From the NCBI GenBank assembly GCA_024398475.1, contig JAKSJB010000011.1, positions 1 through 64,000 on the forward strand: DNA of 64,000 nucleotides. The letters run 5' to 3'. Positions 44,800-53,347 of this stretch are shown in pieces. The first letter of the stretch is position 1. Each line of letters begins with the position of its first letter. Made by a program: the position numbers and the translations under genes. The notes under the pieces are model-generated. The model worked only from the letters and a program-made list of their open reading frames with translations. It was not told the DNA's origin and searched no databases. The DNA comes from Bacteroidaceae bacterium (GTDB lineage: Bacteria > Bacteroidota > Bacteroidia > Bacteroidales > Bacteroidaceae).

Positions 44800-45750
44800 T
44801 TAAATCCATCCTTCGTTTTTGTACCATTCAATAGTTTCCTTCACACCCCGTTCCAGTTGCCATTGAGGTTCATAGTTCAGAATCTGTCGAAGTGGGGTAA
44901 TGTCGCATGTCCAGTCACGTTGTGCCATAATCTTATATTTGTCACGGTTGAGTGTTGAAGGCTTACCTGTGATTTTGGATATGTCTTCGGCAATACAAGA
45001 AACTATCTTCAGTATCCATAACGGAGCCTTGATATGAATTACATGCTTTACAGCCAACTCTTTCTGAATCAGATCACTGAAAGTGCGGCTTTCATACTCC
45101 TGACCGTCGGTTACATTGAATATCTGACCGTCTGTGATATTTTTATCTATTGCTGCAAAGATTGCGCCGGTAAGGTCCCTTACATATACGAACGTGAGAA
45201 TTTGTTCATTCATGCCAACAGCAAAGTCAATATGCTGCTTGATGGATTTTGCCATCATAAAATAGTCTTTTTCGCGAGGACCATAAACTCCTGTAGGACG
45301 GAATATTACTAATGGTAACTGTTGCTCTTTAAGCCAGGCTTCTGATTTCAGTTTACTATTGCCGTATGTGGATCCATAGACAGCACTCAGGCTGCTTAGG
45401 TAAACAAATTGTTTAGGAAAGCAGCCGAGTTCTCTCAGAACTTCAACAAAATTCTTTGTACATTGAAAATTGTGAAAATCAAATTCCTCTTGATTTAGAC
45501 ATTTAGTAGCCCCACCGGCATGAATGATAATATCAAAGTTTGTATCCTTGAGTTGTTCGCGCAATACTGATTTTTCTGTAAGATCAAGTGTGATGAATTG
45601 AAGTCTTGAGTCCTGCAACCATTTCCTACTGGAATGTGTACGCATTGCTGCCCATGTTTCAAATCCATGATTTAAAGCCTCTTCACATAGAAAACTTCCG
45701 ATAAAACCACTCGCTCCGGTAATCAATATACGTTGCTTTTGTCCGCTCAT
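44800..45750 (-). CDS. NAD-dependent epimerase/dehydratase (extended SDR)
   Basis: A 316-residue Rossmann-fold enzyme: ITGASGFIGSFLCEEAL is the dinucleotide-binding start, SSLSAVYGSTYGNSKLKSE contains the catalytic Ser and YxxxK, and FRPTGVYGPRE is the extended-SDR substrate loop. It probably modifies a nucleotide sugar or another carbonyl substrate. Its tight coupling to the PAP2 gene (three bases) is suggestive of lipid head-group or glycolipid synthesis, but the substrate cannot be read. Confidence 0.85.
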   Translation of the reverse strand: MSGQKQRILITGASGFIGSFLCEEALNHGFETWAAMRTHSSRKWLQDSRLQFITLDLTEKSVLREQLKDTNFDIIIHAGGATKCLNQEEFDFHNFQCTKNFVEVLRELGCFPKQFVYLSSLSAVYGSTYGNSKLKSEAWLKEQQLPLVIFRPTGVYGPREKDYFMMAKSIKQHIDFAVGMNEQILTFVYVRDLTGAIFAAIDKNITDGQIFNVTDGQEYESRTFSDLIQKELAVKHVIHIKAPLWILKIVSCIAEDISKITGKPSTLNRDKYKIMAQRDWTCDITPLRQILNYEPQWQLERGVKETIEWYKNEGWI

Positions 45751-45808
45751 ATCTGTCGTGCCGTATGAATATTTGTTGAAATTATCGTATCAATTCAAGA
45801 TAGATTTC

Positions 45809-46756
45809 TTATTTCAATTGCTGAAGCCATTTCTCTACTTCGGAAGTCCATTGTGGCTTGTATGGGAAGAAATCCATGTTGCCGTAACCATGACCACCTA
45901 CTGGATAAATATGAAGAGATGCGCTGACACCAGCCTGACGGAGTGCATAGTAATACTCAATGCTATTGCGTGGGTTTACAGTGTTGTCATCTGCAGAAAG
46001 AATCATGATTGCAGGTGGAGTAGAACTGTTGACTTGCTTTTCGTTTGAGAATTTGTTTACGAGTTCGTCTGATGGATTTTCTCCAAGGAGGTTGTCACGT
46101 GATCCCATATGGGTATACTCCTTGTCCATAGTGATAACAGGATACATGAGAATCTGGAAATCTGGACGTGTTTCTGCGGAAGAATAATGTGTGGCAAGTG
46201 TTGACGCCAAATGTCCTCCTGCAGAACATCCCATAATGCCGATTTTCTTTACGCCCCATGTTTCTGCGTTTTCATGAATAATCTGCATTGCTCTTTCTGC
46301 ATCGTGGAGCGGTACTTCGTTGAAACCGAAAGGCATACGGTATTCAAGTACACAGTAGGTAATTCCGAGTGAGTTGAACCATTCAGCCATATTACGTCCT
46401 TCGTGTGAGTCCGACAGCATGGTATAACCGCCACCTGGACATTCAAGTATGCAGATTCCATTAGGATTGCTTGCTTTGTAAACTTCCAGTTTTGGTTCCA
46501 TGTAACCTTCTGGTAACATTCTCTTCTGAAAATCACTTGGACGTGCTACATAGTCCTTTTCTGGATTACCGTTTTGCCAAAGTTTAATAATAGTTCCTTC
46601 TGGTACCTTGGGCTGAGCAAACTGTGGTGCACCTCCTTGGCGTGGTGGAAACTGAGGACCGCCTTGACGTGGTGGAATTTGTGCTCCCTGTGGCTGTGCC
46701 AATACGCTTGATACCATTACGGCAAATAAGGCGACAATTGTGGTTAGTCTTTTCAT
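45809..46756 (-). CDS. Secreted alpha/beta-hydrolase (acetyl esterase-like) with Arg-Gln-Gly-Gly repeat
   Basis: A 315-residue exported enzyme (signal ending SSVLAQ). The mature N-terminus carries the tandem motif PPRQGG twice (residues about 28-42) before a short linker. The hydrolase has LECPGGGYTMLSDSHEG as oxyanion strand, Ser in MGCSAGGH, Asp in SADDNTVNP and His in VGGHGYGN. This is the pattern of acetyl-xylooligosaccharide esterases in Bacteroidota and is related to the enzyme at 30709, but it lies 6 kb beyond the xylan cluster in an envelope/sugar operon. Substrate uncertain. Confidence 0.83.
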   Translation of the reverse strand: MKRLTTIVALFAVMVSSVLAQPQGAQIPPRQGGPQFPPRQGGAPQFAQPKVPEGTIIKLWQNGNPEKDYVARPSDFQKRMLPEGYMEPKLEVYKASNPNGICILECPGGGYTMLSDSHEGRNMAEWFNSLGITYCVLEYRMPFGFNEVPLHDAERAMQIIHENAETWGVKKIGIMGCSAGGHLASTLATHYSSAETRPDFQILMYPVITMDKEYTHMGSRDNLLGENPSDELVNKFSNEKQVNSSTPPAIMILSADDNTVNPRNSIEYYYALRQAGVSASLHIYPVGGHGYGNMDFFPYKPQWTSEVEKWLQQLK

Positions 46757-46794
46757 GATGATAGAATTGTTTTGACGTTAATAAAAATATTTGA

Positions 46795-47670
46795 TTATTG
46801 GTTTGACTTTTGCTGGTAAAGTAGTTCGATGCACGCCTTCAGGCTTTCTTCCCAATATGGTACTTCTATCCCGAAAGTCCGCTTGATTTTTGTCTTATCG
46901 AGTACGGAATAGGCTGGTCGTGGAGCCTTTGCGGGATATTCGGCAGTATGCAATGGACTGACCTTGCATGTGTTGATTCCTGCAATGCGGTGTATTGCCT
47001 TCGTGAAATCATACCACGATATGATACCTTCGTTTGAGAAATGATATGTTCCAGGTATAATTCCGTTGTCTATTATGGTCATAATCCCTACTGCCAGATC
47101 GCGGGCATAGGTCGGCGTACCTATTTGGTCGAATACTACTCCCAGACTTTCACGTTCCTTTCCCAATCGTATCATAGTCTTTACGAAGTTGTTGCCGAAA
47201 GTGGAGTACAACCATGCAGTTCTGATGATTACAGTATTTCGACATTCTTTCAGTGCGTTCGCTTCTCCTGCCAATTTTGTTCTGCCGTATACAGAATTGG
47301 GACATGGTGTGCATTCTTCCGTGTATGGAGTATGTGCCGTACCGTCGAAAACGTAATCTGTGGAAATCTGAATGAATGCACCACCGCGCCGGTCTATGGC
47401 ACGCGCAAGATAACCAGGTGCGATACTGTTCAGCAGCTTGCACAGTTCTTCATTGTCTTCAGCCTTGTCAACGGCAGTATATGCAGCGCAGTTTACTATT
47501 ATATCTATGGCATTGTTGCTTACGAATTCATTAACGGCATGTTCGTCCGTAATGTCGAGTTCGTCAACGTCCGTGAAGAAATAGTTATACCCATCATGTA
47601 ATTTAGCCTGTAGTTGCATCTCGTTGCCCAACTGCCCGTTGCAACCAGTTATCAAGATATTCTTTCCCAT
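46795..47670 (-). CDS. rfbD: dTDP-4-dehydrorhamnose reductase
   Basis: A 291-residue SDR catalysing the last step of dTDP-L-rhamnose synthesis. It starts NILITGCNGQLGNEM; STDYVFDGTAHTPYTEE and YGRTKLAGE carry the substrate loop and catalytic YxxxK. Normal length. The other rml genes are not in the window, although the glycosyltransferase at 10092 could use dTDP-rhamnose. The gene lies three bases after lysE on the same strand. Confidence 0.93.
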   Translation of the reverse strand: MGKNILITGCNGQLGNEMQLQAKLHDGYNYFFTDVDELDITDEHAVNEFVSNNAIDIIVNCAAYTAVDKAEDNEELCKLLNSIAPGYLARAIDRRGGAFIQISTDYVFDGTAHTPYTEECTPCPNSVYGRTKLAGEANALKECRNTVIIRTAWLYSTFGNNFVKTMIRLGKERESLGVVFDQIGTPTYARDLAVGIMTIIDNGIIPGTYHFSNEGIISWYDFTKAIHRIAGINTCKVSPLHTAEYPAKAPRPAYSVLDKTKIKRTFGIEVPYWEESLKACIELLYQQKSNQ

Positions 47671-47673
47671 AGT

Positions 47674-48432
47674 CTAGTTGATGGATAATGGAATTTGGAA
47701 TTCACTCAGGTCAATTGCATGACCGGTGAGTGTATATATAATAGTAATGATTGCACCTGTCATGACTGCAACACCGATGGCTCTGTTAAGTACCCATATA
47801 ATTCTTACGTTGTATTTATTGCGTACTTTGTCCACGAACCATGTAAGCAGGAACCACCAAAGCAGGGCTCCGACCACAATGAAAAGATATCCGGTAATCT
47901 GTGCGATAATGTTATTGGTGATAATAAACGTAAATGTACCGAATGTGAATACGAATACAGGGATAATCAACGGATTTGAGAATGTTACGGCAAAGCCAGT
48001 AAGGAAATTCTGCAGGATAGTGCCTTTGCTCCTTTTTACGGGATTGATCTTGCTTACAGGTTTTGAAAAGAAAATATATATTCCGAAGAGAAGCAGAATA
48101 ATACCTCCGATAATTTTCATCCACCATGCAATGAGTGGGTCCTCGATAATTCCAACCACCAGATGCATGGCATAACCGGTGATGATAGCATATATAATGT
48201 CGGAAAGTGCGGCACCTACACCTGTTGCAAATCCTTCCCATCGGCCTTTGTTCAGCGTGCGTTGAATACAGAGGATGCCTACCGGACCCATCGGCGCCGA
48301 TGCAATGATACCTATGGCAAGACCCTTGAGCATCATTTCAAAATAACTTGTGTCCTGCAGCCACTCCTGGAAGTTGGCATACTGAGGAAGTTGTGGTATT
48401 TGATTTACTGCCTGTAAAAATTGATATATCAT
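47674..48432 (-). CDS. LysE family transporter
   Basis: A 252-residue inner-membrane protein with six or so membrane segments. Near its N-terminus, IGIIASAPMGPVGILCIQRTLNKG matches the LysE/RhtB signature (PGP-type motif with GP). Members export amino acids or related metabolites by proton exchange. The ATG overlaps the preceding lipoprotein stop (ATGA, 48429-48432), and rfbD follows by three bases, so it is a middle gene of the operon. The exported compound is unknown. Confidence 0.85.
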   Translation of the reverse strand: MIYQFLQAVNQIPQLPQYANFQEWLQDTSYFEMMLKGLAIGIIASAPMGPVGILCIQRTLNKGRWEGFATGVGAALSDIIYAIITGYAMHLVVGIIEDPLIAWWMKIIGGIILLLFGIYIFFSKPVSKINPVKRSKGTILQNFLTGFAVTFSNPLIIPVFVFTFGTFTFIITNNIIAQITGYLFIVVGALLWWFLLTWFVDKVRNKYNVRIIWVLNRAIGVAVMTGAIITIIYTLTGHAIDLSEFQIPLSIN

Positions 48433-48815
48433 TCCTTTATCAGTGTTGTAGTTTCTGTTATTTGTCCGAAGTCGGAATCAACTATGATACGTTGGATTAG
48501 TGAATCATTGTCACATCTCATGACTTTGTAACTTGAGGTTATACTGTCCATGCGTATTATTAGCGAACTGTCGTTGTCCAATGCCCATGTCCCTGTGTCA
48601 ATCTCATCCTCGGCGGCAATAGTACAAGTGGAGTCATCATTGAATGTCCATACGGTTTCCTCCGTGATGATTTCCGGTTCTCCGTCCCCAATTTGGCTTT
48701 TTATTGCCGTCTGTTTCCATTGACCTACAATCTTTTTGGATTTCAGTTCTGGCTGACATCCACAGAATGTAATAAACGCGGAGATTGTGAATAACAGAAA
48801 TACTACTCGTTTCAT
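48429..48815 (-). CDS. Small lipocalin-like lipoprotein
   Basis: A 128-residue exported protein with a lipoprotein signal (FITFCGC; Cys17 or Cys19). The body has a lipocalin-like repeat of beta strands starting KIVGQWKQTAI and ending in a Thr-rich strand (GQITETTTLI). Proteins with this GxW start are frequent in Bacteroidota and usually lack known function. First gene of the six-gene operon, translationally coupled to lysE. Confidence 0.7.
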   Translation of the reverse strand: MKRVVFLLFTISAFITFCGCQPELKSKKIVGQWKQTAIKSQIGDGEPEIITEETVWTFNDDSTCTIAAEDEIDTGTWALDNDSSLIIRMDSITSSYKVMRCDNDSLIQRIIVDSDFGQITETTTLIKE

Positions 48816-48899
48816 TATTGGTTCAAGTTCGTATTATTATTCTTTTTGCCAATACAAGATTGGCTCACTTTCCTTATTCTTCTGGAAAGAATAGGGATG

Positions 48900-49718
48900 C
48901 TATACTCCGGAGAAACTGCTGAAACCTCCGTCAACAGGTATGATAGTACCCGTGACGAAAGAAGCCTCTTCGCTCGCAAGGAAACGAACGATTCCGTTTA
49001 GTTCGCTTATGTCACCGAAACGTCCCATAGGAGTCTTGTTGAGAACCTTGTGACTGCGCTCGGTAAGACTTCCGTCGTCATTGAGCAAAGCCTTGCGGTT
49101 CTGTTCTCCGATGAAGAAACCTGGAGCGATGGCATTGACGCGAATCTTGTCACCGTATTTGCGTGCGAAATCCTGTGCCAACCATTTCGTAAGAGCGTTT
49201 ACTCCTTCCTTGGCGATGCTGTAACCCATCACACGGCTGAGAGCATCATATGCAGCCATTGAACTTACGTTGATGATTGAACCGCTTTTCTGTTCAGCCA
49301 TAATCTTTCCGAAAGATAGACAAGGGTAAACTGTACCCCAAAGATTGAGGTCAACAACTTTCTTCAGTGCATCCATATCGCACTCATATACGTTCATATC
49401 GTCCATTATGTTTGCACCGCCTACATTTCCACCGGCAGCGTTTACAAGTATATCAACACGTCCGAACTGTTCCTTAACCTTTTGTGTAAGTTCAGTTATC
49501 TCATCGTGGTTGAGTACGTTGCATACGAAACCCGTTACGGTTGTACCATTGGCAGAAGCCACTGGAGAAAGTTTTGTCAAAGCCTTGTCTACAGTTTCCT
49601 GACGGCTTCCCACTACGATTACAGTTGCCTGAGCCTGAAGAAGACCTTCACTTACATTGCTGCCGAGCACACCGGTGCCACCAGTCACAACGGCGATCTT
49701 ATCCTTTAAGTTTGTCAT
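48900..49718 (-). CDS. SDR family D-mannonate oxidoreductase (fructuronate reductase)
   Basis: A 272-residue classical SDR. VVTGGTGVLGSNV at about 10-22 binds NAD(P), NAAGG at about 93-97 is the NAG-type strand, Ser and YSIAK give the catalytic set, and GTIIPVDGGFSSFSGV is the C-terminus typical of SDR D-mannonate oxidoreductases. It interconverts D-fructuronate and D-mannonate, replacing the unrelated E. coli UxuB. It follows uxuA by about 100 bases, and together they form two steps of the glucuronate pathway, consistent with growth on glucuronoxylan. Confidence 0.9.
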   Translation of the reverse strand: MTNLKDKIAVVTGGTGVLGSNVSEGLLQAQATVIVVGSRQETVDKALTKLSPVASANGTTVTGFVCNVLNHDEITELTQKVKEQFGRVDILVNAAGGNVGGANIMDDMNVYECDMDALKKVVDLNLWGTVYPCLSFGKIMAEQKSGSIINVSSMAAYDALSRVMGYSIAKEGVNALTKWLAQDFARKYGDKIRVNAIAPGFFIGEQNRKALLNDDGSLTERSHKVLNKTPMGRFGDISELNGIVRFLASEEASFVTGTIIPVDGGFSSFSGV

Positions 49719-49822
49719 GATTCTATTATTTATGCCGTTGGTAATTCGCCATCAGTTATAGGCTTTGCCATACGGCTGGTTGTTTTTTATTGATTTCTTG
49801 CTTTGCAGCCAATTGCTGAGAA

Positions 49823-50995
49823 CTAATGGTTGTTTAGGTACTTTACCGTAGTCATTACTCCGTCCATTTGAGCAAGTCCCAGCATGCGCCCATGGAATGA
49901 ATAGCCGGCATTGTAGCCCTTGTCTTCGTCTCCTAGCATCGTGCGTCCGTGATCCACACGCATAGGAAGATTCGGATTCTGCTCTTCAAATATGCGGCAA
50001 ACTTCGATTAGGTTTGCCCTTCCCTTGAGGTGATCGGCTTCAATGAAGTCTCCGTTCGGCATCACATCAGTAGAACGTAGGTGCACGAAATGGGTACGCT
50101 TTGCATATTTGAGTGCAAGTTCAGGTACGTTGTTCTGTGCTCCAGCCGAAAGACTTCCGCAGCAGAAGGTGAGTCCGTTGTGCGGATTGTTTACGGCAGA
50201 GAGGAACCATTCGATGTCTGCATCGTTTTTTACCACGCGGGGAAGTCCGAGCAGTGGCATAGGAGGATCGTCGGGATGAACGCACATGTTCATGTTCCAT
50301 TCGTCGCATACAGGCATAATCTGTTCAAGGAAGTACTTCCAGTTCTCACGGAGTTTTTCTTCTGTGATTCCGTCATAGAGGGCAAGCAAATCCTTGAAGA
50401 GTTTTACTGGATTCTTGTCATCCTCACTGATATTTCCGTTTACGAATCCCTGAGTCTTTACGATAATAGTGTCCACGAGCGCGTCACGGTCGGCATCCGT
50501 CATATGAAGATGCATCTCGGCGGCAGCCTTCAGTTCTTCTTCGTTGTAATCCTTGTCGCAGCCTTCGCGCTGAAGAATGTACTTGTCAAAATACACGAAC
50601 TTCACCTTGTTGAAGTAGAGTGAAGTAGAACCGTCAGCCCAAGGATGATCGAGTTCTGTTCGTGCCCAGTCGAGTACCGGCATGAAGTTGTAGCAAATTG
50701 TATGAATACCGCATTTGCCGAGGTTGGCAAGGCTTACCTTGTAGTTTTCAATGAGTCGGTCACGGTCGGCTCCACCGTATTTGATGGCTTCGCATACAGG
50801 CAGGCTTTCTACTACTGACCAACGAAGTCCGAAACTCTCGATGTAGTTCTTGAGGTCGGTAATTGCTTCCACAGTCCATACGTCACCGTTCTTCACCTCA
50901 TGTAAGGCTGTAACGATACCTTCCACTCCAATCTGTCGGAGCATCTGAAGTGTGATTTTGTCGTTCTTACCGAACCATCTCCATGTTTTTTCCAT
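49823..50995 (-). CDS. uxuA: D-mannonate dehydratase
   Basis: A 390-residue enzyme removing water from D-mannonate to give 2-keto-3-deoxy-gluconate. The start MEKTWRWFGKNDKITLQMLRQ at 50995 matches the family; 22 further codons upstream contain the promoter box and are excluded. NMCVHPDDPP and FCCGSLSAG carry metal-binding Cys and His residues, and HFVHLRS and MRVDHGRTM lie near the end. It is transcribed with the mannonate oxidoreductase. Uronate isomerase and KDG kinase are not in the window. Confidence 0.95.
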   Translation of the reverse strand: MEKTWRWFGKNDKITLQMLRQIGVEGIVTALHEVKNGDVWTVEAITDLKNYIESFGLRWSVVESLPVCEAIKYGGADRDRLIENYKVSLANLGKCGIHTICYNFMPVLDWARTELDHPWADGSTSLYFNKVKFVYFDKYILQREGCDKDYNEEELKAAAEMHLHMTDADRDALVDTIIVKTQGFVNGNISEDDKNPVKLFKDLLALYDGITEEKLRENWKYFLEQIMPVCDEWNMNMCVHPDDPPMPLLGLPRVVKNDADIEWFLSAVNNPHNGLTFCCGSLSAGAQNNVPELALKYAKRTHFVHLRSTDVMPNGDFIEADHLKGRANLIEVCRIFEEQNPNLPMRVDHGRTMLGDEDKGYNAGYSFHGRMLGLAQMDGVMTTVKYLNNH

Positions 50996-51074
50996 AATTA
51001 AGTATATTTTAGTAATTTCGTTTCTTGTCTTAATCTTTATTTTGCTTTTGCTGACAGTCAATTGCTTTCAAGTG

Positions 51075-51082
51075 CAAAGTTA
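51075..51082 (-). promoter_or_regulatory. -7 promoter element for the uxuA operon
   Basis: TAACTTTG followed by C on the minus strand, about 80 bases before the uxuA ATG. Confidence 0.58.
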
Positions 51083-51134
51083 CGATATTTATTTATATAT
51101 ACCACGTTTTTCGTGTAATAAATTGTCTTTTTGG

Positions 51135-51178
51135 AGTCAACAGACGGGTGAGTCAACAAGTCAGCGAGTAGAAAAGAC
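51135..51178. repeat. GAGTCAACAAGTCAGCGAGT repeat words
   Basis: GAGTCAACAGACGGGTGAGT and a second, adjacent copy of GAGTCAACAAGTCAGCGAG repeat the 9-11-base word of the block at 11797, here as a short array. Confidence 0.55.
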
Positions 51179-51180
51179 AA

Positions 51181-51216
51181 CACAGGAGTAATGCCGCATT
51201 TGGCATGACTCCTGTG
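51181..51216 (-). terminator. Terminator downstream of fbp
   Basis: CACAGGAGT, A, ATGCC pairs with GGCAT, G, ACTCCTGTG: 14 pairs with one mismatch and a short loop. On the minus strand it is followed by GTTGTCTTTT. Confidence 0.78.
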
Positions 51217-51260
51217 CTTTATAGATTTCTCCCTTTGTGTTATGGCAGTTTTTTACGTTT

Positions 51261-53252
51261 CTACTTCTGCTTTATGATTCCCATACGATATGCTACGAGT
51301 AGTTTCCTTAGGTCTTCAGCCTTGGTGCGGAGAATGACACCTTTGTCGGTGTCTTTCACGTACATGCGGTTCTGACTGAGTTCCACAATCTGGGTCTTGC
51401 TGCGTATGTCTATTCCCTTGCGGATGGCTTCGTCGGCTGTGGTGAAGGGGTAGTGCTGCACGAGTTCGAGCCCACGGCTGTGGAAGGTAAGTGTATAGCC
51501 TGCTATACCTGTTTTTGGCTGATATGCCAATGAGAATCCTCCGTCGATGACGAGGTGCCTGCCTTGTGCCTTGATGGGTGTCTCACCCTTTATGGTTCGC
51601 ACAGGTACGTGTCCATTGATGATGTGACGGTGTTCGCCTGTGACACCGAAGTCATCGAGAATCATGTCCATGACTTCAGTACTGTCGCCGTATCGGTAGT
51701 AATAGCCCTTACGCTCGGTATATGCCGAAGTGTCGTCAATGAAATAGCGTTCGAATGTGGTCATGCGGTCCTTGTCGAAGAGTGGACTCTCCTTTCCGCA
51801 CCATAAATACCATAGGTAGTCAATGGCATTCTGACGTTCTTCGGCTTTTGTGTCGGCTGAGAATGCGGAACGTACAACTCTTCCGACTTTCTTCATGAGT
51901 TCCATGCCCTTGTATGTCTTGCCGAAGATTTCGACTTCCTTGAGTGAACCGTCCTTGTTGAGTGGAACGGATGCGTGGAACATGAGGTTGGAGTTGGACA
52001 CCTGAAACATGCTGCCATGAGAGAGAAGAAGTGCGATGTGTCGGTGGAGTCGGTCACTGGTGAGGAAGGAATGTCCAATGCGCTGCATGACGCTTTCTTC
52101 TTCCGGTGTCAGTAGAGATGGATTATCGGCTGAGGCGGTAGGGAAGTTGGTGTCGCGCAAGGCATAGGTATGTCCGTCAATGTCTATGGTTCCGTCGGTG
52201 AGGTTTATGCGGTTGATGAGTCGTCGCCCGTCCATACGGTATTCGGGATGCTGACTGATTAGTCGTGCCTCTTCCTTGAACTGTATGACGGTGATAGCCT
52301 TGTGCATCATCGAGGCGAGGCGCTCGGACTTTTCGTCCTGATGGTCGGTAGGACGGAGATGTTCTGTCCGGAACTGTGTGCATGGGTCACTGCCGTATGT
52401 TTCAAGTGCAAAGGTGGCAAGTGGCAGAAGATTGATACCGTAGCCGTCTTCGAGTGTTGCCTGATTGCCATAGCGCAGCGACATACGCAGTACGTTGCAG
52501 ATGCAGGCGCGGTTGCCGGCTGCTGCTCCCATCCAATCGATGTCGTGATTACCCCACACCATGTCGAAATGGTGATAGTCCATGAGCGTGTCCATAATTA
52601 GATGTGCTCCTGGACCTCGGTCGTAGATGTCACCGAGGATGTGAAGGCGATCTACGGCAAGACGCTGTATGAGTTTGGACAGTTCTGTGATGAAGGCATC
52701 GGCACGTCGTGTCTCTATGATGGTAAGTATTATCTGGTTATAATAGAGGTGTTTCTTATCGCCGAGACTTCCTGCTGATTCGTTGAGTAATTCCTCTATC
52801 ACGTATTCAAATTCCTTCGGCAGTGCCTTGCGTACCTTTGAACGTGTGTATTTTGATGATACTTCACGACAGAGGGTGATGAGGCGGTTGAGAGTTTTGA
52901 CATAGAAGCCATGTAGGTTGTGGCGCTTCTTGGTATGAATGAGTTCCAGTACCTGTTCAGGATAGTATATAAGCATGCAAAGATCCTGTTTCTCACGTTT
53001 CGTCATAGTGTCGGCAAAGAGTTCCTCCACCTTACTTCGTATATATCCCGATGCATTTCGCAGTACATGATTGAAGGCATCACTCTCACCGTGTGGGTCG
53101 GATATGAAATGTTCCGTCGGTTTCGGCAGATTGAGTATTGCCTCAAGGTTTATGATTTCCGTACTGGCATCGGCAATAGTGGGGTAGGACTGCGAAAGCA
53201 ACTGCAGGTAGCGCAGGTCATTGCGAATGTCTTCTTCTGTTATTGTGTTCAT
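51261..53252 (-). CDS. fbp: Fructose-1,6-bisphosphatase class III
   Basis: A 663-residue metallophosphatase of the class III type, found in Firmicutes and Bacteroidota, which makes fructose 6-phosphate in gluconeogenesis. The calcineurin-like motifs are present: GDIYDRGPGAH near residue 211, GNHDIDWMGAA near 233 and the later NGHVPVRTI. Length is normal for the class. It probably forms a unit with the GH13 gene 95 bases upstream. Together with PEP carboxykinase it supports gluconeogenic flow when the cell grows on pentoses and amino acids. Confidence 0.95.
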   Translation of the reverse strand: MNTITEEDIRNDLRYLQLLSQSYPTIADASTEIINLEAILNLPKPTEHFISDPHGESDAFNHVLRNASGYIRSKVEELFADTMTKREKQDLCMLIYYPEQVLELIHTKKRHNLHGFYVKTLNRLITLCREVSSKYTRSKVRKALPKEFEYVIEELLNESAGSLGDKKHLYYNQIILTIIETRRADAFITELSKLIQRLAVDRLHILGDIYDRGPGAHLIMDTLMDYHHFDMVWGNHDIDWMGAAAGNRACICNVLRMSLRYGNQATLEDGYGINLLPLATFALETYGSDPCTQFRTEHLRPTDHQDEKSERLASMMHKAITVIQFKEEARLISQHPEYRMDGRRLINRINLTDGTIDIDGHTYALRDTNFPTASADNPSLLTPEEESVMQRIGHSFLTSDRLHRHIALLLSHGSMFQVSNSNLMFHASVPLNKDGSLKEVEIFGKTYKGMELMKKVGRVVRSAFSADTKAEERQNAIDYLWYLWCGKESPLFDKDRMTTFERYFIDDTSAYTERKGYYYRYGDSTEVMDMILDDFGVTGEHRHIINGHVPVRTIKGETPIKAQGRHLVIDGGFSLAYQPKTGIAGYTLTFHSRGLELVQHYPFTTADEAIRKGIDIRSKTQIVELSQNRMYVKDTDKGVILRTKAEDLRKLLVAYRMGIIKQK

Positions 53253-53347
53253 TTGTATAATGAGTCAGCGGGTTTAATGGATTCCGATTATTCGGATAAT
53301 CATGGGGCTGGAAAAAATTCTCCAAATGGCAAAGCCGATGGTTATGG

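Noticed and set aside
47041-47601. 186-codon plus-strand frame opposite rfbD
   Set aside because: Antisense shadow of a clear dTDP-4-dehydrorhamnose reductase.
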